This document shows, one piece after another, positions 57,125 to 64,000 of a DNA stretch of 64,000 bases (position 1 is the first letter of the stretch; each line of letters begins with the position of its first letter). Source of the DNA: DASSFZ01 sp035292585 (GTDB lineage: Bacteria > Chloroflexota > Anaerolineae > Fen-1058); the NCBI GenBank assembly GCA_035292585.1, contig DATDPU010000175.1, forward strand, positions 1 to 64,000. The letters run 5' to 3'. The notes below the pieces were generated by a model. That model searched no databases and was not told the DNA's origin. It saw nothing but the letters and a program-made list of their open reading frames with translations. Position numbers and translations under genes: made by a program.

Positions 57125-60100
57125 ATGGAACACTCGGCAGAACGACAGGACCCTTTCGCAGGCAGCCTGGGCATTGCCCTCATCGGCATGGCCGCGCGTT
57201 TTCCCGGCGCGAACGACATCGACGAGTTCTGGGCGAACCTGTGCGCCGGGAAAGAGACGATTCACTGCTTCAGCGATGAAGAACTCAAGGCCGCGGGTGT
57301 CGCGCCGGCCGAGCTGACCTATCCCGACTACGTCAAGGCCGCCCCTATGTTGAAGGACATTGAGCTCTTCGACGCTGCGTTCTTCGATTACACGCCGGTG
57401 GAAGCGACCTTCATGGACCCGCAGCAGCGCCTGCTGCTGGAGTGCGCCTGGCAGGCGCTGGAAGACGCGGGCTATACCGGGGAGCGCGCCTCGGACGCGA
57501 TCGGCGTGTTTGCCGGTATCAAGATGAATACCTACGTGGGCGAATTCTTCGCTCACCCGGAGCGCTTCCGCCCCGAAGACAAGATGCAGATTCTGATGGG
57601 CAACGGCGATTTCGCGTTGAGTACGCGCATCTCGTACAAGCTCAACCTCAAAGGCCCCAGCTACATGCTGCAAACGGCGTGCTCGACCTCGTTGGCGGGT
57701 CTCCACCTCGCCTGCCAATCCTTGTTGCTCGACGAGTGCCGCATGGCGCTGGTCGGCGCGACGGCCGTCGAAGTGCCGCACCACGCCGGCTACTATTATC
57801 AATACGGCGGCCCTGCATCGCCCGATGGACACTGCCGCCCCTTCGATGCCCGCGCGCAGGGCACCGTCTTCGGCAGCGGCGTGGGCATGGTCGTGCTGAA
57901 ACGGTTGGACGATGCGCTGGCCGACGGCGATCACATTTACGCGGTGATCCGGGGCACGGCGGTGAACAACGACGGCGCGGTCAAAGCTTCGTTCACCGCT
58001 CCCGGCGTCGAAGGGCAGACGCAGGTGATCCTGGAGGCGCTGGCCTGCGCCAACGTAGACGCCGACTCGATCTCGTACGTCGAGGCGCACGGCACGGCGA
58101 CGCCGCTGGGCGATCCGATCGAAATGCTGGCGCTGACCAATGCTTTCCGCGCCGGCACCGCGCGGAAGGGTTTTTGTCGCGTCGGATCGGTCAAAGGCAA
58201 CGTCGGCCACCTGGACGCCACGGCGGGACTGGCCGGCCTGATCAAGACCGTGCTGGCGCTGCAACACAAACAGATTCCGCCGAGCCTGTACTTTGAACGC
58301 GCCAACCCGCAGATCGATTTTGAGAACAGTCCGTTTGTCGTCAACACGCAGCTGACTGAGTGGGCCGGCCCGCTGCCCCGGCGCGCGGGAGTGAGCTCCT
58401 TCGGCTTCGGCAGCACCAACACGCACGTCATCCTTGAAGAAGCGCCGGCCGTCGAACCGTCCCAAGCGTCCAGGCCGTGGCAGCTGCTGCTGCTCTCGGC
58501 CAAGACGAGCGCCGCGTTGGATGCGGCGACGACCAACCTGGTCGCACACCTGCGCCGGCAGCCCGATCTGAATCTGGCCGATGTAGCCCATACGTTGCAG
58601 GTTGGCCGACCGGCGTTCAAGCATCGGCGCGCCGTCGTATGCCGCGATCGCGCCGACGCGCTGAACCTGCTGGAGAATGCAGGCGACCCGCGTGTGTTGA
58701 CGACGGTGCAGGAGAGCGCCGGCCGGCCCATCGTCTTTATGTTTCCGGGGCAAGGCGCGCAGCACGTCAACATGGGGCGCGAGCTGTATCAGACCGAGCC
58801 GGTGTTTCGCGAACACGTCGATCGCTGCGCCGAAACCCTCACACCCCATCTAGGTCTTGATTTGCGCACGATACTCTATCCTGACGGACGACGAACGACG
58901 GAGGACGAAGGACGAACCGCTTCCTTTGGAGGGCGGGCGATGGATGACGAACAGCCTTCGCCCTTCGTCACTGGTCTTTCGCCCGAGAGCAACGATCTGC
59001 TGAACCAGACGGCGATAACTCAACCGGCCCTGTTCGTCGTCGAGTATGCATTGGCGCAGTTGTGGCAGGCCTGGGGTGTTGCGCCCAGCGCCATGATCGG
59101 CCACAGCATCGGCGAGTACGTGGCGGCCTGCCTGGCGGGGGTCTTTTCCTTAGAAGACGCGCTGGCGCTGGTGGCCGCGCGCGGCCGGCTGATGCAGCAG
59201 CTGCCGGAAGGCGCGATGCTCAGCGTGGCGTTATCGGAGCGGGAGGTGCTGCCTTTCTTGAACGACCAGCTATCGCTGGCCGCCGGCAACGCCCCGGCGC
59301 TGAGCGTGGTGTCGGGTCCGGTTGAAGCGGTGAATGCGTTGCAGACCCGGCTCGCCGCTCAGAACATCGGCTATCGCCGCCTGCACACCTCGCATGCTTT
59401 CCATTCGAGCATGATGGAGCCGATGGCCGCGCCTTTCTTAGAGGCGGTCAAGCGTGTCCGGCTCCAACCGCCGCAGCTGCCTTATCTCTCCAACGTCACC
59501 GGGGGCTGGATCACCGCCGCTGCGGCGACCGATCCGCAGTATTGGGTCAGGCACATGCGCCAGACGGTGCGCTTCGGGCAGGGGATACAAGAGCTAGCCC
59601 GTGAGCCGGATCGGGTTCTGTTAGAAGTCGGGCCGGGGCGAACGTTGAGCGCGCTGGCGGTGCAACAACTGCCGCCGCAGGCCGAGACCGCCGTGTTCGC
59701 CTCGATGCGCCATCCGCAGCAATCACAATCCGATGCGATGTTCTTGCTGACCACGCTGGGGCAGTTGTGGTCGAGCGGGCAGCGCATCGATTGGCGCGGC
59801 TTCTACGCGCGCGAGCGACGCCGGCGCTTGCCCTTGCCGACTTATCCGTTCGAGCGCCAACGCTATTGGATCGAGGTCGAGGAGGATGCGCCCGCGCGCT
59901 CGGCGCCGCTGGTCAAAAACCCGAACCTGTCGGACTGGTTCTACCTGCCATCCTGGAAACGCACGCTGCTGCCGCTGGCGGAACCTCAGGCCACGCCGAA
60001 CAGCTGGCTGGTGTTGAGCGACGGCGACAACCTGAGTACGAGCCTGGGGCGGCAATTGGAAGCGCGCGGTCATCGCGTGGTGATGGCGCTGGCGGGACAA

Positions 60101-62788
60101 GAGTTTTCTGCCGATGGTACGACTTACATCCTACACCCTGCTCGCCGCGCTGATTACGACCGGCTGTGGGCGATGCTCGTCGAGCGCGGCCAGACGCCAA
60201 CCCAAATCGTCCACCTGTGGAACACGGCGCAGCCGGACGCGGCCGAGGCCGATTGCACGGAGACGGCCTTGCAGCGCAGCTTCTACAGCCTGCTGTTTCT
60301 CACTCAGGCGCTGGCCCGGCACAATCCGGGCGAGCTGCACCTGAGCGTTGTTTCGAGCAACCTGCATCAAGTCACGGGCAGCGAGCGCGTTCAACCTGAA
60401 AAGGCCGCGCTGTTGGGGCCGTGCAAGGTCATTCCGCAAGAGATGCCCAATGTCGCCTGCCGCAGCATCGACATCGAGCTGCCCGCCGACGCCGCACAGG
60501 CGGAACATCTCGCCGCGCAACTTCTGGCCGAGCTGGAAGCTGATGCGACCGAGCCGATCGTCGCCTATCGCGGGGAGAATCGTTGGGCGCAAGCGTACGA
60601 GCCGGCGGCGCTGCCCGACGTGAAAGGCGCCATCGGCCGCTTACGCGAGCGCGGCGTCTACCTGATCACCGGCGGGCTGGGCGGCATCGGCCTGACGCTG
60701 GCGGAGTATCTCGCGCACAGCGTGCAGGCCAGGTTGGTGCTGACCACGCGCGCGCCGTTTCCCGCGCGTGAGGCGTGGGATCAATATCTGGCGACGCACG
60801 ATCTGCGCGACCGCACTGGCCTCGGCCTTCGCACCGTGCGCGAACTGGAAGCGCGCGGAGCCGAGGTGCTGATCGTGCAGGCCGATGTGGCCGATCGGGC
60901 GCAGATGGAAGCCGCCATCCGCGCGGCGCGCGATCGGTTTGGCGCGCTGCACGGCGTGATTCACGCGGCCGGGCTGCCCGGCGGCGGCGTGATGCAGCTG
61001 AAAACGGAAGACGGGGCGGCGCAAGTCATGCGGCCCAAGATTCAAGGGACGCGCGTCCTGGAAGCCGCGCTGCGCGATGCGCCGCTCGATTTCTGGGTGT
61101 TGTGCTCCTCGGTCGCGGCGTTGATGGGCGGCGTCGGGCAGGCGGATTACTGCGCGGCGAACGCGTTCATGGATGCATTCGCTCAAGCCCGACCTCGGCG
61201 AGACAGCGCGCCCGTCGTGTCGATCAATTGGGATACGTGGGGCAAAGTGGGTATGGCCGTCAACACCGCGTTGACCTATGCCGCCAAACGCTCGACGTCG
61301 CTGCCGGCCACGCAGCCGGTCGAGCACCCGTTGCTGCGTTACTCGTATCCAGAGACGTCGGCGCAAACGATCTACCCCATCGAGCTGAACCCGGCGGAGC
61401 AGTGGGTGTTGTCCGAGCACCGGCTCTTCGATTTGCCAACCCTGCCCGGCACGGCTTATCTCGATCTGGCGTGCGCGGCATTTACCGCTCAGACGCACAG
61501 CGCTCAACTCGAAATCCGCGAAGCGATGTTCCTGGAACCCTTGAGCGTGGGCCAGGGCGATAGTAAAGAAGTCCGCCTCGTGCTGGAGCAGCGTGCGGAG
61601 ACGTTTGATTTCCGCGTGTTGAGCAAAGCCGGCGTCGCCGCCAACGGCGATGTCTTGTGGCAGACGCACGCCAGCGGGCACCTGGCGCAATTGGCCGATC
61701 CAACGCCGCCGCAACACGATTTAGAAACGATCCGCGCGCGGTGTAACGTGTCCGAGATGGTGTTGACCGCCGAGGCGGTGAAGCACGGCGCGATGGGCGG
61801 CGAGTTCTTAGAGTTTGGCCCGCGCTGGTATAACACGCTGAAGCGCATCCAAATCGGCCACGACGAAGGTCTGGCGCTGCTGTCGTTGGACGAGGATTTC
61901 TTAGCGGACCTCGCAGGATTCACGCTGCATCCGGCCTTGTTGGATGTGGGAGTCAGTTTTGCCGTTGGCCGGATCGGGAGCGGGCGCTATCTGCCGGTGT
62001 CCTACCGGCAGGCGCGCATCTACCGCAATCTGCCGGGCACGTTTTACAGCTACGCGCGCCTCAAGCCGGGCAGCGCGACCGGCGGAGAAACGCTGACCTT
62101 CCAGATCACTTTGCTGGATGAACATGGGCAGGCCCTCGTCGATATCCAGGAGCTGATCTTGAAACGGATCGGGGAATCGGCGGTCGCGCGCCGATATGGT
62201 TCGGAAGCAGCGCCGGCTGCAACGCTAGAGAGACCTTCGACCGCAAGCGAAGTTTTCCAACGCGATTTCAGCCAGACGATCTTGCCGGAAGAGGGCGTCG
62301 AGGCGTTCAAGCGCGTTCTGGCGCGCAACTCTTTACCGCAAATCGTCGTCTGCCCCAGGCATTTGCCCACCGTCATTCAGCAGGCGAGTCAGTCGACGCC
62401 GGAAAGCCTGCTCCACGGCGTCGCTCCTATCAAGCCGCCGGTGGCCCGGCACGTCCGACCCAACCTGTCCACGCCGTATACCGCGCCGCGCAGCGACACG
62501 GAGCGCCTGATTGCCGAAATCTGGCAGGAGCTCGTCGGCATCGAGCCAGTCGGCGTCTACGATAACTTCTTCGATTTGGGCGGCCACTCCTTGCTCGCGA
62601 TGCAAATCGGCTCGCGCGTGCGTGAAGCGTTCAAAGTCGATCTGCCCTTGACCAACCTGTTTGAGAATCCCACCGTCGCCTTCTTGGCGGAGTACATCGA
62701 CACGCTGCACTGGGCGGGCCAGGGCAAATCGGGTCTCGCGACGGCTGAACCTGCCTCTAGTAATCGGCGAGAGGAAATCGAGCTATGA
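57125..62788 (+). CDS. PKS module KS-AT-KR-DH-ACP
   Basis: 1887 residues. KS 15-435 (Cys186 in TACSTSL, EAHGTATPLGDP, NVGHLD). AT about 530-840: FPGQGAQHV, Ser661 in GHSIGEYVAA, HAFHSSMM (malonyl-CoA type). KR about 930-1390: ITGGLGGIG near 1180 and Tyr in QADYCAANAF. DH about 1400-1690: EHRLFDLPTLPG with the catalytic His but Asp in place of Gly of HxxxGxxxxP, and FTLHPALLDVG with the catalytic Asp. ACP about 1790-1860 (LGGHSLLAMQIGSRV). As in the first megasynthase, KR comes before DH. A repeat is translated in the AT loop (58885-58988). It ends in ATGA overlap with the next NRPS gene. Confidence 0.95.
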   Translation: MEHSAERQDPFAGSLGIALIGMAARFPGANDIDEFWANLCAGKETIHCFSDEELKAAGVAPAELTYPDYVKAAPMLKDIELFDAAFFDYTPVEATFMDPQQRLLLECAWQALEDAGYTGERASDAIGVFAGIKMNTYVGEFFAHPERFRPEDKMQILMGNGDFALSTRISYKLNLKGPSYMLQTACSTSLAGLHLACQSLLLDECRMALVGATAVEVPHHAGYYYQYGGPASPDGHCRPFDARAQGTVFGSGVGMVVLKRLDDALADGDHIYAVIRGTAVNNDGAVKASFTAPGVEGQTQVILEALACANVDADSISYVEAHGTATPLGDPIEMLALTNAFRAGTARKGFCRVGSVKGNVGHLDATAGLAGLIKTVLALQHKQIPPSLYFERANPQIDFENSPFVVNTQLTEWAGPLPRRAGVSSFGFGSTNTHVILEEAPAVEPSQASRPWQLLLLSAKTSAALDAATTNLVAHLRRQPDLNLADVAHTLQVGRPAFKHRRAVVCRDRADALNLLENAGDPRVLTTVQESAGRPIVFMFPGQGAQHVNMGRELYQTEPVFREHVDRCAETLTPHLGLDLRTILYPDGRRTTEDEGRTASFGGRAMDDEQPSPFVTGLSPESNDLLNQTAITQPALFVVEYALAQLWQAWGVAPSAMIGHSIGEYVAACLAGVFSLEDALALVAARGRLMQQLPEGAMLSVALSEREVLPFLNDQLSLAAGNAPALSVVSGPVEAVNALQTRLAAQNIGYRRLHTSHAFHSSMMEPMAAPFLEAVKRVRLQPPQLPYLSNVTGGWITAAAATDPQYWVRHMRQTVRFGQGIQELAREPDRVLLEVGPGRTLSALAVQQLPPQAETAVFASMRHPQQSQSDAMFLLTTLGQLWSSGQRIDWRGFYARERRRRLPLPTYPFERQRYWIEVEEDAPARSAPLVKNPNLSDWFYLPSWKRTLLPLAEPQATPNSWLVLSDGDNLSTSLGRQLEARGHRVVMALAGQEFSADGTTYILHPARRADYDRLWAMLVERGQTPTQIVHLWNTAQPDAAEADCTETALQRSFYSLLFLTQALARHNPGELHLSVVSSNLHQVTGSERVQPEKAALLGPCKVIPQEMPNVACRSIDIELPADAAQAEHLAAQLLAELEADATEPIVAYRGENRWAQAYEPAALPDVKGAIGRLRERGVYLITGGLGGIGLTLAEYLAHSVQARLVLTTRAPFPAREAWDQYLATHDLRDRTGLGLRTVRELEARGAEVLIVQADVADRAQMEAAIRAARDRFGALHGVIHAAGLPGGGVMQLKTEDGAAQVMRPKIQGTRVLEAALRDAPLDFWVLCSSVAALMGGVGQADYCAANAFMDAFAQARPRRDSAPVVSINWDTWGKVGMAVNTALTYAAKRSTSLPATQPVEHPLLRYSYPETSAQTIYPIELNPAEQWVLSEHRLFDLPTLPGTAYLDLACAAFTAQTHSAQLEIREAMFLEPLSVGQGDSKEVRLVLEQRAETFDFRVLSKAGVAANGDVLWQTHASGHLAQLADPTPPQHDLETIRARCNVSEMVLTAEAVKHGAMGGEFLEFGPRWYNTLKRIQIGHDEGLALLSLDEDFLADLAGFTLHPALLDVGVSFAVGRIGSGRYLPVSYRQARIYRNLPGTFYSYARLKPGSATGGETLTFQITLLDEHGQALVDIQELILKRIGESAVARRYGSEAAPAATLERPSTASEVFQRDFSQTILPEEGVEAFKRVLARNSLPQIVVCPRHLPTVIQQASQSTPESLLHGVAPIKPPVARHVRPNLSTPYTAPRSDTERLIAEIWQELVGIEPVGVYDNFFDLGGHSLLAMQIGSRVREAFKVDLPLTNLFENPTVAFLAEYIDTLHWAGQGKSGLATAEPASSNRREEIEL
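58885..58988. repeat. GACGAA/TTCGTC repeat translated in the third AT domain
   Basis: GACGACGAACGACGGAGGAC, GAAGGACGAACC, and on the right GATGACGAACAGCCTTCGCC and CTTCGTCACTGGTCTTTCG. It codes for about 34 residues between LYPDG and ITQPALF, where a typical AT has about ten. The right half resembles the end of the 54400-54480 insert (PFVTGLS / SFVPGLS). Confidence 0.8.
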
Positions 62789-64000
62789 CGCTGGTCGAAT
62801 TCTTGGCGCAGCTGCGCAGTCTGGATGTCAAGCTCTGGGTCGAAGACGATCGCTTGCGCGTCAACGCGCCCGCAGGCGTGCTCACGCCTGCGTTGCGCGT
62901 GGAACTCGCCGCGCGCAAGGCCGAAGTGATCGCCTTCCTGCAAGGGACGCAGACCCGGCTGCACGCGGCGGCGACGCCGATCGCGCCGGTCTCGCGCGCC
63001 GACCCGCTTCCGCTGTCGTTTGCGCAGCAGCGCATGTGGTTTCTGTACCAGCTCGACCCGGATAGCTCGTTCTACAACATCCCCATCGCCGTGCGGCTCA
63101 ACGGCCCGCTCGACCCGGCGCTCCTGGAAAAAGGACTTAACGCCGTCGTCAGCCGCCATGAGTCGCTCCGCACGACCTTCACGCTGGCGGCGGAGCAGGC
63201 CGTCCAGGTGATTGCCCCGGAGCTGGCGATCCCGTTGACGATCATCGACCTGCGCGCCGCGCCTGCGCGCGAGCATGAGGCGCAGCAATATCTGCTCCGC
63301 GAGGTGACGCGGCCCTTCGATCTGGCGACCGGCCCGCTGCTGCGCGCGACGCTGCTGCAACTGGCGGATGAAGAGCACGTGTTGCTGTTGACGATGCATC
63401 ACATCGTCTCGGACAGCTGGTCGGGTTACGTGCTGGTGCGCGAACTCGCGGCGCTGTACCAGGCCGAGCGGGCGGGCGAGCCGTCGCCCTTGCCGGCCCT
63501 GCCGATTCAGTACGCTGACTTCGCCGTGTGGCAACGCGGGTGGCTGCGCGGCGAATTCCTGGAGGCGCAGCTGGCGTACTGGAAACAGCAGCTGGCCGGC
63601 GCTTCGGGCGTGTTGGATTTGCCAAGCGACCATCCCCGGCCGGCCGTTCAATCGTTCCGAGGCAGCATGCAGGCGTTCGTGTTGCCGGAGACGTTGCACG
63701 AGGCGCTCAATGCACTCAGTCGCCGCGAAGGCGTCACGTTGTTCATGACGCTGCTGGCGGCGTTCAACGTTGTGCTGAACCGCTACAGCGCGCAGGCCGA
63801 CATTGTGGTGGGGTCGCCGATTGCCAATCGCAGCCGCAGCGAGCTGGAGGGCTTGATCGGCGTGTTCGTCAACACGCTGGCGCTGCGCACGAACCTCGGC
63901 GGTGATCCCACGTTCACCGCGCTGCTGGCGCGCGTGCGCGATGCGACGTTGGGCGCGTATGCGCATCAAGACTTGCCCTTTGAGCTGCTGGTCGAAGAGC
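62785..64000 (+). CDS. NRPS: TubC-like docking domain and condensation domain (runs off right edge)
   Basis: The frame opens at ATG 62785, overlapping the PKS stop, and is open to the window end (405 codons seen). Residues 1-60 (TLVEFLAQLRSLDVKLWVED ... RKAEVIAFLQ) match the TubC N-terminal docking fold, which receives a partner module's C-terminus. Residues about 73-405 are a condensation domain: LSFAQQRMWFLYQLDP (C1), HHIVSDSWS (C3, HHxxxD), QYADFAVWQR (C4), GVFVNTLALRTNL (C5) and YAHQDLPFELLVEE (C6). It joins the polyketide chain from the preceding ACP to a further amino acid; its A domain must lie beyond the window. Confidence 0.95.
   Translation, partial: MTLVEFLAQLRSLDVKLWVEDDRLRVNAPAGVLTPALRVELAARKAEVIAFLQGTQTRLHAAATPIAPVSRADPLPLSFAQQRMWFLYQLDPDSSFYNIPIAVRLNGPLDPALLEKGLNAVVSRHESLRTTFTLAAEQAVQVIAPELAIPLTIIDLRAAPAREHEAQQYLLREVTRPFDLATGPLLRATLLQLADEEHVLLLTMHHIVSDSWSGYVLVRELAALYQAERAGEPSPLPALPIQYADFAVWQRGWLRGEFLEAQLAYWKQQLAGASGVLDLPSDHPRPAVQSFRGSMQAFVLPETLHEALNALSRREGVTLFMTLLAAFNVVLNRYSAQADIVVGSPIANRSRSELEGLIGVFVNTLALRTNLGGDPTFTALLARVRDATLGAYAHQDLPFELLVEE

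Noticed and set aside
57065..58849. 594-codon minus-strand frame opposite the third PKS gene (and a similar 441-codon frame at 43372-44697)
   Set aside because: These are mirror frames of KS-coding sequence with typical Arg/Gly/His bias; the KS and AT motifs on the plus strand are unmistakable.

Overview
The window looks like chromosomal DNA of a high-GC, didermless-type environmental bacterium, most plausibly a member of the Chloroflexota (Anaerolineae/Caldilineae-like). This is inference from gene style: SARP/BTAD regulators fused to AAA ATPase and TPR repeats, a soluble-adenylyl-cyclase-like giant signalling protein, a SecD with a Pro/Thr-rich insertion, CruF/UbiA carotenoid-type genes, and very many short dispersed palindromic repeats. 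No rRNA, tRNA or CRISPR array was found.

Region by region. 1-2.75 kb: the right end of an IS3-family element, a visibly lower-GC stretch, and a BTAD regulator fused in frame to a diacylglycerol-kinase-like lipid kinase, followed by a long hairpin and an 80-bp direct repeat. 2.7-5.9 kb (minus): histidine kinase, OmpR-type regulator, secreted Gly/Met-rich protein and a membrane methyltransferase-family protein. 6.0-7.4 kb (plus): a palindrome-controlled operon fmdB-like / csoR-like / osmC-like / thioredoxin. 7.4-10 kb (minus): fabF and fabH. 10.3-20.3 kb (plus): small membrane protein, SDR epimerase-like protein, GNAT protein plus MenC/N-acylamino-acid racemase, a membrane-anchored Phd-like protein, an RCK channel-like protein without a recognisable K+ filter, secD-secF, a zinc dehydrogenase and a SWIM protein. 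20.4-22.7 kb (minus): a Vps62-like/PrsW-like fusion. 23-29 kb: two SnoaL-like proteins and an isoprenoid/carotenoid block (geranylgeranyl-reductase family, two UbiA prenyltransferases, CruF-like). 29-37 kb (minus): a dual-cyclase/AAA/TPR protein, a flavin-binding PNPOx-like protein and a SARP-AAA-TPR regulator.

37.5-64 kb (plus) is one hybrid NRPS/PKS lipopeptide cluster, read divergently from the SARP regulator. Order: FAAL-ACP-C-A(Gly predicted)-PCP-KS-AT-KR-DH-ACP in one 3716-residue protein; two half-size ABC exporters joined by 4-bp overlaps; a KS-AT(decayed)-KR(decayed)-ACP protein; a KS-AT-KR-DH-ACP protein; then an NRPS opening with a TubC-like docking domain and a condensation domain that runs off the right edge. 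The logic is: a fatty acid is adenylated and loaded, joined to glycine, extended by ketide units and passed to a further amino acid; the ABC pair probably exports the product.

The most unusual points are: dispersed palindromic and tandem repeats inserted in frame inside the megasynthase (including all three AT domains at the same loop), a PKS module in which both AT active site and KR cofactor motif are lost, the KR-before-DH domain order, and an 11-bp-phased direct-repeat promoter in front of the cluster.
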